A stretch of 11,127 nt of DNA from a bacterium (GTDB taxonomy: Bacteria > Desulfobacterota > DSWW01), in assembly GCA_030609865.1 (NCBI GenBank), contig JAUWSZ010000032.1:1-11127 (forward strand), read 5' to 3'. The notes under the pieces are model-generated. The model did no database searches. It was not told the DNA's origin and saw only the letters and a program-made list of their open reading frames with translations. Both the position numbers and the translations under genes were made by a program. Below, one piece after another: positions 1 through 8,794 of this stretch (its first letter is position 1; the number at the start of each line of letters is the position of its first letter).

Positions 1-678
1 AAGGTCAAAACACCGAAAAGGACCGAATGGCTCAATCAGATCGAGGCGTGGAAGAGGGAAAAGGCCCTGGCATACAAGATGGATGGCGAGTTGAAGCCCC
101 AGTACGTGGTCGAAAAGATCTATGAGGTGACCCGGGGCGAGGCCCTGATCACGACCGAGGTGGGCCAGAATCAGATGTGGGCGGTTCAGTACTACCTCTT
201 CAAGCGGCCCCGGATGCTCTTCACCTCCGGAGGGCTGGGAACCATGGGCTACGGGCTTCCCGCTGCCCTCGGCGTCCAGGTGGCTCGGCCGGACAAGCTC
301 GTCATCGACATCGCCGGCGATGGAAGCATCCAGATGAACAGCCAGGAGCTGGCCACCGCCGTACAGTATGACCTCCCGGTCAAGGTGGCAATCCTCAACA
401 ATGGTTACCTGGGCATGGTCAGGCAGTGGCAGGAACTCTTCTACGACAAACGATATTCCGCTGTCGAAATGAGCGCCCAGCCGGATTTCGTCAAGCTCGC
501 CGAGGCCTACGGGGCGGTCGGGCTTCGCGCTACGAAGGCGGAAGAGGTCGTGCCGGTGCTCAAAGAGGCCATCGCAACACCCAAGCCCGTCATCATCGAT
601 TTCCATGTTTCCCGCGAAGAGGGCGTCTATCCGATGGTCCCGGCAGGGGCTGCCTTGACAGAGATGATCCTGTTGTAA
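1..678 (+). CDS. ilvB: Acetolactate synthase large subunit, C-terminal part (5' end outside window)
   Basis: Acetohydroxyacid synthase catalytic subunit. It uses thiamine diphosphate (ThDP), Mg and FAD to condense two pyruvates to acetolactate, or pyruvate with 2-ketobutyrate, as the first common step of valine, leucine and isoleucine synthesis in the cytoplasm. The frame is open from base 1, so the 225 visible codons are only the last 40% of a protein usually 560-600 residues long. The ThDP-binding fold is clear: [14 protein letters not shown], then [16 protein letters not shown], then the [12 protein letters not shown] motif and [13 protein letters not shown], which together give the GDG...NN Mg/ThDP signature. 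It ends in a normal C-terminus. The regulatory subunit ilvN follows after 70 bases. Identification is firm; an ilvG- or ilvI-type paralogue name cannot be excluded. Confidence 0.96.
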   Translation, partial: KVKTPKRTEWLNQIEAWKREKALAYKMDGELKPQYVVEKIYEVTRGEALITTEVGQNQMWAVQYYLFKRPRMLFTSGGLGTMGYGLPAALGVQVARPDKLVIDIAGDGSIQMNSQELATAVQYDLPVKVAILNNGYLGMVRQWQELFYDKRYSAVEMSAQPDFVKLAEAYGAVGLRATKAEEVVPVLKEAIATPKPVIIDFHVSREEGVYPMVPAGAALTEMILL

Positions 679-748
679 GAAAAAAGGGGTACCCCATCGA
701 AGGCCGATCCCGGTCTCGATGAAGACCGCCGTGAAAGGGCAGACAACC

Positions 749-1225
749 ATGCGGCATACGATTTCCGTGCTGGTCAAGAACGAATTTGGGGTGCTCTCCC
801 GTGTTTCCGGCCTGTTCAGCGCTCGGGGGTTCAACATCGAAAGCCTTACCGTGGCGGAAACGCTGGATCCCGAGTTTTCCCGCATGACCATCGTAAGCGA
901 GGGAAGCGAGCAGATCATCGAGCAGATCCTCAAACAACTCCGGAAACTCATCGACGTCATCAAGGTCTCGGACCTGACGGGCAAGAGTTTTGTCGAACGT
1001 GAGCTTGCGCTGATCAAGGTCCGGGCGGAAGAGAAGACCCGGGCCGAGGTGCTTCGCACCGTGGACATCTTCCGCGGCAAGGTGGTGGATGTGACGTCCA
1101 AGACCTACACGATCGAGGTCACCGGCACGGAGGACAAGATTCTGGCAATCATCGACCTGCTCAGCCCGATGGGCATCCGGGAGATCATACGAACGGGCAG
1201 GGTCGCAGTCCCCAGGGGGGACTGA
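749..1225 (+). CDS. ilvN: Acetolactate synthase small (regulatory) subunit
   Basis: Regulatory subunit that binds IlvB, raises its activity and confers valine feedback inhibition through an ACT domain. The 158-residue product begins [19 protein letters not shown], followed by [15 protein letters not shown], the typical ACT-domain start (about residues 3-78). The C-terminal ACT-like domain follows, with the usual ELALIKV segment and a final [18 protein letters not shown]. Length and ending match IlvN/IlvH. I chose ATG 749 because family members start MRHT and an AAAGGG (734-739) lies 9 bases upstream. An in-frame ATG at 719 would add ten unconserved residues and has no ribosome binding site. 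It lies just after ilvB and is certainly co-transcribed with it. The name ilvH would be equally valid. Confidence 0.95.
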   Translation: MRHTISVLVKNEFGVLSRVSGLFSARGFNIESLTVAETLDPEFSRMTIVSEGSEQIIEQILKQLRKLIDVIKVSDLTGKSFVERELALIKVRAEEKTRAEVLRTVDIFRGKVVDVTSKTYTIEVTGTEDKILAIIDLLSPMGIREIIRTGRVAVPRGD

Positions 1226-1230
1226 CACCC

Positions 1231-1265
1231 AAGGTGAAAGGTAAAAGGTATAAGGTCAAAGGGGT
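1231..1265 (+). repeat. Heptamer array of AAGGTNA units (left arm)
   Basis: Five consecutive 7-bp units lie in perfect phase just after the ilvN stop: AAGGTGA, AAGGTAA, AAGGTAT, AAGGTCA and AAGGGGT. Two 11-bp stretches (1232-1242 and 1252-1262) are exactly complementary to stretches in the opposite array (1393-1403 and 1364-1374). The 7-bp period argues against coding. Its role is unknown. Confidence 0.85.
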
Positions 1266-1308
1266 GGTTGACGAATTGAAGAGAGTATCTTGACAGAAAG
1301 GCGAAAGG

Positions 1309-1343
1309 CTGAAGTCGAACGTCCCATTGAATGTCTACTTCAG
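1309..1343 (+). repeat. Inner inverted repeat CTGAAGT/ACTTCAG
   Basis: A perfect 7-bp inverted repeat (1309-1315 and 1337-1343) with a 21-base loop sits between the two heptamer arrays. It makes the whole ilvN-ilvC spacer a nested palindrome. No T-tract follows it directly, so it is not a canonical terminator. The TTGAC-like stretches at 1264 and 1290 lack suitable -10 boxes, so I do not call a promoter here. Confidence 0.5.
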
Positions 1344-1355
1344 TGCTTGGTCCAT

Positions 1356-1403
1356 CCCTTTCACCTTTGACCTTGACCCTTTAACCTTCTAAACCTTTCA
1401 CCT
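1356..1403 (-). repeat. Heptamer array in inverted orientation (right arm)
   Basis: Read on the - strand, this stretch is made of GGTGAAA, GGTTTAGAA, GGTTAAA, GGGTCAA, GGTCAAA and GGTGAAA. It is the same AGGT-type repeat family as 1231-1265 but less regular and inverted. It ends about 10 bases before the ilvC ribosome binding site (AGGGAG, 1413-1418). A transcript running from ilvN to ilvC could pair the two arrays into an imperfect stem enclosing the inner inverted repeat. Confidence 0.8.
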
Positions 1404-1424
1404 GGAATGAAAAGGGAGCAAACT

Positions 1425-2441
1425 ATGAACGTGTATTATGAGAAAGACGCGGATCTCTCCGCTCTGAAAGCAAAAAAGATCGCGATCATAGGGTACGGGA
1501 GCCAGGGGCACGCCCATGCCCTGAACCTGTCGGAGAGCGGCATGGACTTACGTGTCGGTCTCAGGGAAGGGGGTGGCTCGTGGAAGAAAGCGCAGAAGGC
1601 GGGGCTCACCGTAAAGCCGATCAGGGAGGCCGCGAAAGAGGCAGACATCATAATGATCCTCGTTCCCGACGAGACCCAGCCGCAGGTCTACGAGGAATTC
1701 GTCGCCCCCGAGCTGGTCCCCGGAAAGGCCCTGGCATTCGCCCACGGGTTCAACATCCACTACGGACAGATCCTGCCCCCTGAAGGGGTCGACGTGTTCA
1801 TGGCGGCCCCGAAAGCGCCGGGCCACATGGTGCGCCACGAGTACACTCAGGGAAAGGGCGTGCCCGTCCTGATCGCCGTCCACCAGGATGCGAGCGGCCA
1901 GGCGCGCGATCTCGCACTTGCCTACGCGGTCGGCCTGGGGGCCGGGAAGGCGGGCATCCTGGAGACGAGCTTCCGGGAGGAGACCGAGACAGACCTGTTC
2001 GGCGAGCAGGCGGTCTTGTGTGGCGGCGTATCCGAGTTGATCGTTGCCGGGTTTGAAACGTTGGTGGAGGCCGGCTATGCTCCTGAGATGGCCTATTTCG
2101 AATGTCTCCATGAACTCAAGCTGATCGTGGACCTGATCTACGAGGGCGGACTGAGCAACATGTACTACTCGGTGAGTAACACCGCTCAGTACGGCGGCAT
2201 GAGCCGGGGAAACAGGATCATCGGTGAAGAGGCTCGAGAAGAGATGGAGAGCATCCTCGAGGATGTGCAGGACGGGACATTCGCACGGGAATGGATTCTG
2301 GAGAATCAGGCCAACCGGCCTGTGTTCCGCGCCCTCACCCGGGCCATGGAGACCCACCCGCTGGAGGACACGGGAAAGAAGCTCCGCAAAATGATGCCCT
2401 GGATCGAGAAGCAGAAAAAGGTTGACCGGGAGAAAAATTGA
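1425..2441 (+). CDS. ilvC: Ketol-acid reductoisomerase (NADP+), class I
   Basis: Converts acetolactate or acetohydroxybutyrate to the dihydroxy acid by Mg-dependent alkyl migration and NADPH reduction, the second step of branched-chain amino acid synthesis. The 338-residue length is that of the short class I enzymes. The Rossmann fold carries [14 protein letters not shown] (residues 21-34), and the cofactor-discriminating loop [11 protein letters not shown] follows at about 46-56. The knotted C-terminal domain has metal ligands D190 and E194 ([12 protein letters not shown]), the ECLHELKLI pair of glutamates, and [11 protein letters not shown] with the substrate-binding serine. ATG 1425 is preferred: products begin M-x-VYY-x-KDADL, and AGGGAG (1413-1418) lies 6 bases upstream. 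The in-frame ATG at 1407 would add six residues. Its stop overlaps the psd start by one base. Confidence 0.97.
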   Translation: MNVYYEKDADLSALKAKKIAIIGYGSQGHAHALNLSESGMDLRVGLREGGGSWKKAQKAGLTVKPIREAAKEADIIMILVPDETQPQVYEEFVAPELVPGKALAFAHGFNIHYGQILPPEGVDVFMAAPKAPGHMVRHEYTQGKGVPVLIAVHQDASGQARDLALAYAVGLGAGKAGILETSFREETETDLFGEQAVLCGGVSELIVAGFETLVEAGYAPEMAYFECLHELKLIVDLIYEGGLSNMYYSVSNTAQYGGMSRGNRIIGEEAREEMESILEDVQDGTFAREWILENQANRPVFRALTRAMETHPLEDTGKKLRKMMPWIEKQKKVDREKN

Positions 2442-3088
2442 TGAGTTGGGGGGAAGAACCATACATCGTCAAGGAGGCGTTGCCGTTCATTGCCATCTTT
2501 GCCTTCTTCACACTGGTTGCCGCTGTCTCGAGAATGGGGGGCCTGACCTGGATCCTGCTTTTCGCAACTCTGGGCGTAACCGCCTTCTTCCGCAACCCGC
2601 CTCGAGCCATTCCCGAAGACCCGAAGGCGATCGTGTGCCCGGCCGATGGGAAAATCCTGAGCGTGGAAAACGCTCCCTCGGCCAATCTGCTCGCTGTCCC
2701 GTCCAGGAAAATCAGCATCTTCATGAGCCCCTTTGATGTCCACGTGAACCGCGTGCCCGCCTCGGGGGTCGTGACCCGGAAGGCCCACATGCCCGGGAAG
2801 TTCCATGTGGCCAGCAGTGAAGAGGCCTCGAGCGAGAACGAGCGCACGGAGCTCCTGATCGAGACGCCCGAGGGGTTCACCCTGGGGCTCGTTCAGATCG
2901 CTGGTCGAGTGGCGCGCAGGATTGTCTGCTATCCCGGAGAGGGCGACCCGGTGCAGAGGGGGAAACGGTTCGGGTTGATCAGGTTCGGCTCCCGGGTCGA
3001 GCTGTTCCTGCCGCAGGAGGTTTCCGTATCGGTCCAACCGGGACAGCGTGTAAGAGGAGGGGAGACGGTGATGGGGTACTTCCCATGA
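2441..3088 (+). CDS. psd: Phosphatidylserine decarboxylase, short archaeal-type (Psd-A)
   Basis: Pyruvoyl enzyme that decarboxylates phosphatidylserine to phosphatidylethanolamine at the inner membrane. The 215-residue product has a hydrophobic N-terminal segment (about 13-50) for membrane anchoring. PADGKIL (67-73) and SPFDVHVNRVP (96-106) contain the expected Asp and His. Near the C-terminus, RFGSRVELFLP places the self-cleavage site between Gly183 and Ser184, with Ser becoming the pyruvoyl group. FGS instead of LGST, together with the short length, marks the compact Psd-A class rather than the E. coli type. The start is ATG 2441, overlapping the ilvC stop (TGATG), with GGGAG at 2428-2432; a TTG at 2438 is less likely. 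pssA, which makes its substrate, follows with a 4-base overlap. Confidence 0.95.
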   Translation: MSWGEEPYIVKEALPFIAIFAFFTLVAAVSRMGGLTWILLFATLGVTAFFRNPPRAIPEDPKAIVCPADGKILSVENAPSANLLAVPSRKISIFMSPFDVHVNRVPASGVVTRKAHMPGKFHVASSEEASSENERTELLIETPEGFTLGLVQIAGRVARRIVCYPGEGDPVQRGKRFGLIRFGSRVELFLPQEVSVSVQPGQRVRGGETVMGYFP

Positions 3089-3939
3089 GCGCGCGGTTTC
3101 GGCGGAGGCCTCCGCGACAAAGGCGTCGAATCCAGAAGGACGACCTGAAGAAGGGGATCTACATCCTCCCCAATCTCTTCACCTCGGCCGGGCTCTTTGC
3201 CGGATTCTACTCCATCGTGGCCACCCTGAACGGCGACTTCGAGAGGGCCGCTTGGGCGGTCGTCATCTCAGGCATCTGTGACGCCGCCGATGGGAGGATC
3301 GCCCGTCTGACGGCCACCACGAGCAAGTTCGGCGTGGAATACGATTCGCTTGCGGACCTGCTCGCCTTCGGACTTGCTCCCGCCCTGCTCGCCTATGAAT
3401 GGGCCCTCCGCCCCTACGGGAAATGGGGCTGGTCCGTGGCGTTCCTGTTCGTGGTGTGCGGTGCGCTCCGACTGGCCAGGTACAACGTACAGATCGACAA
3501 TGTGGAGGCGATCTCCTTCAAAGGCCTTCCGATCCCTGCGGCCGCCGGGATGGTCGTGAGCACGGTGCTGATCTTCTACAAATTCGACAAGCCGGGCCCG
3601 ACCGAGCATCCTGCCGTGTTGGCCGTCATCTTCCTGCTGGCCGTCCTGATGGTCAGCAACTTGAAGTTTGCGAGTTTCAAGGAGTTCGATCTCCGCAGGC
3701 GCAAGCCCTTTCCCGTGCTGCTTGGGATCATCGTCCTGTTGATCCTCATCGTGAACGAGCCCCAGATCGTACTTTTCACGATTGGGGTGCTCTACACCCT
3801 GCACGGGCCGGTGTGGAGCTTCTTTCTCTGGAGGAAGAGGCGCGCGGCATCGAACCCTGCCTCCCCCGCCGATCTGCCCGTGGAAATGGTGAGTAACCCC
3901 AGCACCGAGACGATAGAAAAGAGGGAAACAAGCCAATGA
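3085..3939 (+). CDS. pssA: CDP-diacylglycerol--serine O-phosphatidyltransferase
   Basis: Integral membrane enzyme that transfers phosphatidyl from CDP-diacylglycerol to L-serine, giving phosphatidylserine for the adjacent Psd. The 284-residue protein has a very basic N-terminus (residues 1-23), then several hydrophobic segments, and a basic, polar tail from about residue 250. The CDP-alcohol phosphotransferase signature is complete: D66-x2-D69-G70-x2-A73-R74, G83, D87 and D91 (DAADGRIAR ... GVEYDSLAD). It is the Bacillus-like class II form, not the peripheral E. coli enzyme. The start codon overlaps the end of psd (ATGA) and the stop overlaps the leuA start in the same way, so translational coupling is likely. 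Confidence 0.95.
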   Translation: MSARFRRRPPRQRRRIQKDDLKKGIYILPNLFTSAGLFAGFYSIVATLNGDFERAAWAVVISGICDAADGRIARLTATTSKFGVEYDSLADLLAFGLAPALLAYEWALRPYGKWGWSVAFLFVVCGALRLARYNVQIDNVEAISFKGLPIPAAAGMVVSTVLIFYKFDKPGPTEHPAVLAVIFLLAVLMVSNLKFASFKEFDLRRRKPFPVLLGIIVLLILIVNEPQIVLFTIGVLYTLHGPVWSFFLWRKRRAASNPASPADLPVEMVSNPSTETIEKRETSQ

Positions 3940-5483
3940 CAACCCAATCCATCCCCATCCGGATATTCGACACGACCTTGCGGGACGGGGAACAATCCCC
4001 GGGCGCAAGCATGAACCCAAACGAGAAACTGGACATCGCCCGGCAACTGGAAAGGCTCGGGGTGGATGCCATCGAGGCGGGATTCCCGATATCTTCACAG
4101 GGCGACTTCGAGAGCGTGAAGTGCATAGCGGAAAACATCAAGAGCTGCCAGATCGTAGGCCTGGCCCGGACGCAACCCGCGGACATCGAAAGGGCCTGGG
4201 AGGCGGTCCGCCACGCTGAGGCACCCGTGATTCACGTGTTCATCGCCACCAGTCCGATTCACATGGAGCACAAGCTCCGACTCAAACCGGAACAGGTCCT
4301 CGAGGAGGCGGTCTTTGCCGTCAAGGCGGCCAAGCGATTCGTCTCGTTCGTGGAGTTCTCCGCGGAAGACGCCACGAGGAGTGACCCGGACTTCCTGTGC
4401 AAGGTCTTTCAAGCCGTCATCGACGCGGGGGCAACCTGTATCAACATACCGGACACGGTGGGCTACACCGTTCCCGGTGAGTACGGTCGGCTCCTCGACA
4501 CGATCCGCAGCAAGGTCCCGAACATCGACCGGGCGATCATCAGCGTCCACTGCCACAACGATCTCGGACTGGCGGTTGCCAACACCCTGGCGGCCGTCGA
4601 ACATGGGGCAACCCAGGTGGAGTGCACCGTCAACGGAATCGGCGAGAGGGCGGGCAACTGCTCGATGGAAGAGGTCGTCATGGCCTTGCGCACCCGCAAG
4701 GACTACTTCACGTATGAGACGCGGGTCAACGCCGAACAGATCTACCCCACCAGCCGTCTGGTGACCGGGGTCACCGGAATCCGCGTCCAGCCGAACAAGG
4801 CCGTGGTCGGCGCGAACGCCTTTGCCCACGAGGCAGGGATTCATCAGGACGGCATGCTCAAGGAGAAGACCACCTACGAGATCATGACGCCCCAGTCCAT
4901 CGGCGTCCCGAAGAGCGAACTCGTACTCGGGAAACACTCCGGACGGCATGCCTTTCGGGAGAAGCTCAAAGAACTCGGGTACGAACTCTCCGATGAGCAG
5001 CTCCACCGGGCCTTTGGCTGTTTCAAGGCGGTCGCGGACAAGAAAAAAGAGGTATTCGACGAAGACATCGAGACGATCATCGCCGAGGAAATCCTTCGCT
5101 TGCCCGACCGGTACGTTCTCGATTTCTTGAGCATCACGAGCGGTACCCACCTGATCCCAACGGCCACGGTCCAACTGACCAAGGACGGCAAGACGCTCAA
5201 GCAAGCGGAATTCGGCGACGGCCCGGTGGATGCCGCCTTTCAAGCGATTCGAGCATGTTCAGGGAGCCAGAGCAAGCTCCTTCGCTTCGAAGTCAGTGCC
5301 ATCACCTCAGGCAGCGACGCGCAGGGGGAGGTGTCGGTCCGCCTGCAGGATGGAGAGCATACAGCCCTGGGCCACGGGGCCTCCACGGACATCCTCGTTG
5401 CAAGCGCAAAAGCGTACGTCAACGCCCTGAACAAACTCGAATACCTGAAGAAGATGAAGAAGATCCTGCGCGGGGGGCCGTAA
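3936..5483 (+). CDS. leuA: 2-isopropylmalate synthase
   Basis: Condenses acetyl-CoA with 2-ketoisovalerate to give 2-isopropylmalate, the committed step of leucine synthesis, and is feedback-inhibited by leucine. The 515 residues have the usual two parts. The DRE-TIM metallolyase barrel begins with [16 protein letters not shown] (11-26) and has metal ligands H205 and H207 in [13 protein letters not shown], with N241 in NGIGERAGN. The linker includes [10 protein letters not shown] and [10 protein letters not shown]. The C-terminal LeuA allosteric domain starts at about residue 390 and ends near 505. Length and C-terminus are typical of the long bacterial form, so it is not citramalate synthase or homocitrate synthase. 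ftsK follows after only 15 bases, so the operon may continue. Confidence 0.96.
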   Translation: MTTQSIPIRIFDTTLRDGEQSPGASMNPNEKLDIARQLERLGVDAIEAGFPISSQGDFESVKCIAENIKSCQIVGLARTQPADIERAWEAVRHAEAPVIHVFIATSPIHMEHKLRLKPEQVLEEAVFAVKAAKRFVSFVEFSAEDATRSDPDFLCKVFQAVIDAGATCINIPDTVGYTVPGEYGRLLDTIRSKVPNIDRAIISVHCHNDLGLAVANTLAAVEHGATQVECTVNGIGERAGNCSMEEVVMALRTRKDYFTYETRVNAEQIYPTSRLVTGVTGIRVQPNKAVVGANAFAHEAGIHQDGMLKEKTTYEIMTPQSIGVPKSELVLGKHSGRHAFREKLKELGYELSDEQLHRAFGCFKAVADKKKEVFDEDIETIIAEEILRLPDRYVLDFLSITSGTHLIPTATVQLTKDGKTLKQAEFGDGPVDAAFQAIRACSGSQSKLLRFEVSAITSGSDAQGEVSVRLQDGEHTALGHGASTDILVASAKAYVNALNKLEYLKKMKKILRGGP

Positions 5484-5498
5484 GGGAAACGGAGATCC

Positions 5499-7907
5499 AT
5501 GGCAGCCTCGAAGAAATGGAGGACGAAGTCAGACCGCCTTCCCAAGAAGAAGCCCCAGGCCGCTTCCAGCCGGACCTTCCCCCGGTGGGTGCGTGAGGGG
5601 CTGGGCATCGCCTTGCTTGGGGCCGCTGCGTTCCTGTTCCTCGCCCTGTTTTCCTATTGCCCGGAAACCGACCCCGGCTTCTTCCAGAGTATCTCTCCAG
5701 AGCCTCAGAAGGTGAAGAACCTGGGCGGGCCGGTGGGCGCTTACGGGGCGAGTCTCCTGAAAGAGACCCTTGGCCTCGGGTCCTATTTCGTCGTCGCGCT
5801 CGTTGCGTGGATGGCCATTCCGGTGATCCGGGGTCGGAGCCTGCGCATGGCGCCCTGGAAGATCCCGGTGGGCCTTTTCACGCTGATCTGGGTTTCCACC
5901 CTGATTTCCCTCGCACTGCCCGACCGACCGAGCGCGAACCAGGGGGGGATCGTCGGACAGCAGATGGCCAAGTGGCTGCTGGAGGCGCTCCATCCCGCCG
6001 GTTCCTACCTGCTCATCATCGTCGTGCTGATCCTGTCTGTGGCCGTTTTGGGAGAAGTCGCCTTCCTGGCGGGCCTGAAGGCGCTCGGCACCCTCGCGAT
6101 CCGTGCGGCCAGGGGAATGTCCATGGCCTTCGCAAAAGGAGCTCGTCACCTTTTGCAGCTGTCCCGCCGACTCCTCGCCAAGGCCGCTGAGCAAGGAATC
6201 GCCCTGAGAAAGAGCGTCGGCACCCAAGTTTCGGCATGGAGGAGCCGATCGAGGCAGCAGCCGGAGCCTTTGCAACCTGTACCCGCGAAGGAAGGCCCGT
6301 CCCCCAAGATCGTGGACCCGGAGAAGGGCCAGCATCCGCTCGCCACCGACAGCTCGGCACTCGCCGGGGAGGAAGAGACGAAGAAGGCGGTGCAGAACAC
6401 ACTCCCCTTCCCCCAACCTCTGCCCGAAGGCTACCGCCTCCCCCCACTGGATCTGCTCGATGATCCGGACCCGGGCCAATCCGTGGTCGACGAAGAAGCC
6501 TTGAAGGAAAGTGCCGCGATTCTCGAGACGAAGCTCAAGGACTTCGGCGTGGAGGGAAGGGTTACGGAGATCCACCCGGGCCCGATCATCACCTTGTTCG
6601 AATACGAGCCCGCATCGGGCATCAAGGTCAACCGCATCGTCAACCTCTCCGACGATCTGGCCCTGGCCATGAAGGCCCTCAGCATCCGAATCGTGGCCCC
6701 GATTCCAGGCAAGTCCGTCGTGGGCATCGAGGTCCCCAACAAAAAGAAGCAAATGGTTACACTCAAGGAGATTCTGGCGGACAAGGCGTTCCAGGCCTGC
6801 CGATGGAAGATTCCCCTGGCGCTCGGGAAGGATATTGCGGGAAATCCCGTAACCACCGACTTGGCCCGCATGCCTCACCTGCTGATCGCAGGGGCCACGG
6901 GAACGGGCAAGAGCGTCAATCTCCATTCCCTCATCCTGAGCATTCTCTTCCGGTTCTCCCCCCAGGAGGTGAAGTTCCTGATGATCGACCCGAAGATGCT
7001 CGAACTAACGGGCTACCAGGGGGTGCCCCATCTTCTTCATCCGGTCATCACGGACTCGAGGCGGGCCTCGGACGTCCTGGACTGGGCCGTCGAGCGGATG
7101 GAACAGCGCTACCAACTGCTCTCGGAAAAGGGCGTTCGCAACATCGAGAGCTACAACGAGAGAATCGACAAGGAATTGGCCGCCTCGGGCAATGGCGGCA
7201 CCGGACAACCCCCGGAAATTGACGATCCGGATGAAGCGGATGGCGAAATTGTCCCCGAGCGGGGAAAGCTCCCCTACATCATTCTGGTGATCGATGAAAT
7301 GGCCGACCTGATGATCATCGCCGGGAGACAGATCGAAGAGTCTATAACGCGGCTGGCACAGATGGCGCGGGCGGCCGGCATCCATCTGCTGCTCGCGACC
7401 CAGAGGCCTTCTGTGGACGTGTTGACCGGTATCATCAAGGCCAACCTCCCGGCCAGGATCTCTTTTCAGGTCAGCTCACGGATAGACTCCCGTACGATTC
7501 TCGACAACATAGGGGCGGAGAAGCTGCTGGGCCGAGGAGACATGCTGTTCCTCCCGCCCGGGACCTCCAAGGTCACGCGCATTCACGGCCCCTACGTGAG
7601 CGAGCCGGAAATCGAGCGCGTCGTGGATTACATCAAGCAGCACGGCAGGCCTCAATACGAAAAAATCCCCTTCAAATCGAAGAAGAAGAAGGGTGACGAA
7701 GAATCCTTCGAGCATGACGAGAAATACGACGAGGCCGTTCAACTCGTGGCCGAGACACGGCAGGCATCCATCTCCATGATCCAGCGCAAGCTCCGGGTCG
7801 GGTACAACCGTGCGGCCCGGATGATCGAACGTATGGAACAGGAAGGGGTCGTGGGGCCGCAGGAAGGGGTCAAGCCGCGGGAGGTCCTGGTCAACAACCT
7901 CGAGTGA
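5499..7907 (+). CDS. ftsK: DNA translocase FtsK
   Basis: Membrane-anchored hexameric ATPase that pumps chromosomal DNA through the closing septum and activates XerCD recombination at dif. The 802-residue protein has a basic N-terminus (1-30). Four hydrophobic segments follow at about 34-54, 93-110, 121-140 and 168-194, then a charged, proline-containing linker (about 235-320). In the motor domain, Walker A is GATGTGKS (465-472) and Walker B is IILVIDEMADL, with D599 and E600. The sequence LLATQRPSVDVLTGIIKANLP follows. The C-terminal gamma winged-helix domain, which reads KOPS sites, spans about 735-802 (YDEAVQLVAETRQASISMIQ). A polar, acidic insert (about 560-590) precedes Walker B. CGGAG sits 5 bases before the ATG. 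It is shorter than E. coli FtsK because the linker is short, as in many bacteria. Confidence 0.96.
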   Translation: MAASKKWRTKSDRLPKKKPQAASSRTFPRWVREGLGIALLGAAAFLFLALFSYCPETDPGFFQSISPEPQKVKNLGGPVGAYGASLLKETLGLGSYFVVALVAWMAIPVIRGRSLRMAPWKIPVGLFTLIWVSTLISLALPDRPSANQGGIVGQQMAKWLLEALHPAGSYLLIIVVLILSVAVLGEVAFLAGLKALGTLAIRAARGMSMAFAKGARHLLQLSRRLLAKAAEQGIALRKSVGTQVSAWRSRSRQQPEPLQPVPAKEGPSPKIVDPEKGQHPLATDSSALAGEEETKKAVQNTLPFPQPLPEGYRLPPLDLLDDPDPGQSVVDEEALKESAAILETKLKDFGVEGRVTEIHPGPIITLFEYEPASGIKVNRIVNLSDDLALAMKALSIRIVAPIPGKSVVGIEVPNKKKQMVTLKEILADKAFQACRWKIPLALGKDIAGNPVTTDLARMPHLLIAGATGTGKSVNLHSLILSILFRFSPQEVKFLMIDPKMLELTGYQGVPHLLHPVITDSRRASDVLDWAVERMEQRYQLLSEKGVRNIESYNERIDKELAASGNGGTGQPPEIDDPDEADGEIVPERGKLPYIILVIDEMADLMIIAGRQIEESITRLAQMARAAGIHLLLATQRPSVDVLTGIIKANLPARISFQVSSRIDSRTILDNIGAEKLLGRGDMLFLPPGTSKVTRIHGPYVSEPEIERVVDYIKQHGRPQYEKIPFKSKKKKGDEESFEHDEKYDEAVQLVAETRQASISMIQRKLRVGYNRAARMIERMEQEGVVGPQEGVKPREVLVNNLE

Positions 7908-7940
7908 GCAACCTCCTGGAAAGGTGTGACGAAAGACGAC

Positions 7941-8684
7941 ATGGCCACGCTGAAACGACTCGCGCTCTGCATGGTCCTTCTCTGGCTGGCAAGCCCCTCG
8001 ATGGCAGGCGGGCCGGGAGGGGAGCCGGAGAAATCGCAGGATCCCGTCCGTGAGAAGACCGAAGAGACGAGGCAACCAGTACAGGAAGCGCCCCTTCTGG
8101 ATCGCATCCTGTCGCAGATGGATGCGTCCTACGAGAACCTCCAGAGCTATCGCGCCGAGTTCGAGCAGGAATCGGAGACAAAGACCTTCCACAGGAAGAG
8201 ACATGCCTCGGGCAGGGTCTATTTCTTGAAGCCCAGCAAGATGCGCTGGAGTTACCTGCAGCCCGAACAAAGAGAAGTGTACCTGTCCGGAGAAAATATC
8301 CACATTTATCTGCCCGGTCGAAATCAAGTGATCGAGCAGACATTGGACGATGCGATGTCGGGCGTGGCGCCCGCAAGGCTCTTCATGGGGGTTGAGGAAC
8401 TCGTCGGGTCCTTTTCCGTCTCCGCGGATTGCGCCGACGACAACGACGAGAATACCTACTGCCTTCGTCTCACCCCGAAGAAGAACAAGGCCTTCTCCGT
8501 GGAAGAGATCCTGCTCTGGGTGGGAAAGAAGGATTTCCTCCCCCTGCGAACCGAATCCCGCGATGTCCTCGGCAACCGAACGACACTGTCCTTTCGCAAC
8601 GCAGAAGTGAACGTGCCCCTGAAGGAAGAGCTTTTCCACTTTGAAGTGCCGCCGGATGCCGAGGTCCTGAGCAACCCGTTCTAG
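7941..8684 (+). CDS. lolA: Outer-membrane lipoprotein carrier protein LolA
   Basis: Periplasmic chaperone that takes lipoproteins from the LolCDE transporter and carries them to the outer membrane, so the organism has an outer membrane. The 247-residue precursor starts with a signal peptide (MATLKRLALCMVLLWLASPSMA), with likely cleavage after SMA (residue 22). A charged, Pro/Glu-rich spacer to about residue 50 is longer than usual. The LolA beta-barrel half-shell runs from LDRILSQMDASYENLQSY to the end. SGRVYFLKPSKMRWSYLQPE and the terminal FHFEVPPDAEVLSNPF are strong family signatures. ATG 7941 puts the signal peptide at the N-terminus; an in-frame GTG at 7926 would add five residues. Neither start has a good ribosome binding site, so the start is uncertain. 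It lies 33 bases after ftsK. Confidence 0.92.
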   Translation: MATLKRLALCMVLLWLASPSMAGGPGGEPEKSQDPVREKTEETRQPVQEAPLLDRILSQMDASYENLQSYRAEFEQESETKTFHRKRHASGRVYFLKPSKMRWSYLQPEQREVYLSGENIHIYLPGRNQVIEQTLDDAMSGVAPARLFMGVEELVGSFSVSADCADDNDENTYCLRLTPKKNKAFSVEEILLWVGKKDFLPLRTESRDVLGNRTTLSFRNAEVNVPLKEELFHFEVPPDAEVLSNPF

Positions 8685-8685
8685 T

Positions 8686-8715
8686 CTCTCGTCGTCGTCC
8701 TCGTCCTCGTCCTCG
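8686..8715. repeat. CTC/GTC low-complexity tract
   Basis: Directly after the lolA stop is a pyrimidine-skewed tract of CTC and GTC triplets. It is close to a (CTCGTC)n hexamer repeated about three times, preceded by three GTC triplets. It is prone to slippage. A short CTCTC/GAGAG pairing spans the tract, but there is no T-run after it, so it is not a canonical terminator. Confidence 0.7.
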
Positions 8716-8738
8716 AACCGAAGAGAGGGGGGAGGGCT

Positions 8739-8759
8739 AATACCTAAAACCTAATACCT
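8739..8759. repeat. Heptamer array AATACCT/AAAACCT
   Basis: Three exact 7-bp units occur in phase: AATACCT, AAAACCT, AATACCT, with a partial unit on each side. Read on the - strand they are AGGTATT, AGGTTTT, AGGTATT. They share the AGGT core and the 7-bp period of the arrays between ilvN and ilvC. This looks like a recurrent intergenic repeat class of this genome. Confidence 0.7.
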
Positions 8760-8794
8760 AATTGCCAGTGACCACTTGCGAGATAAATGCATCA

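Noticed and set aside
686..695. Palindrome GGGGTACCCC between ilvB and ilvN
   Set aside because: It has no loop and no T-run, and the genes on both sides are co-transcribed partners. A chance palindrome is sufficient.
1264..1320. Promoter for ilvC from the TTGACG (1264) or TTGACA (1290) boxes
   Set aside because: No acceptable -10 box at 16-18 bases from either box. A promoter here cannot be excluded but is not supported.
1231..1403. Heptamer arrays as a CRISPR array
   Set aside because: Units are 7 bp with no spacers and the two halves are inverted, unlike any CRISPR array.
5529..6926. Long - strand open frame (465 codons) opposite ftsK, and similar ones opposite ilvC, leuA and lolA
   Set aside because: High-GC antisense shadows with Arg/Gly/His-rich, low-information translations. 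The + strand genes are firmly identified.
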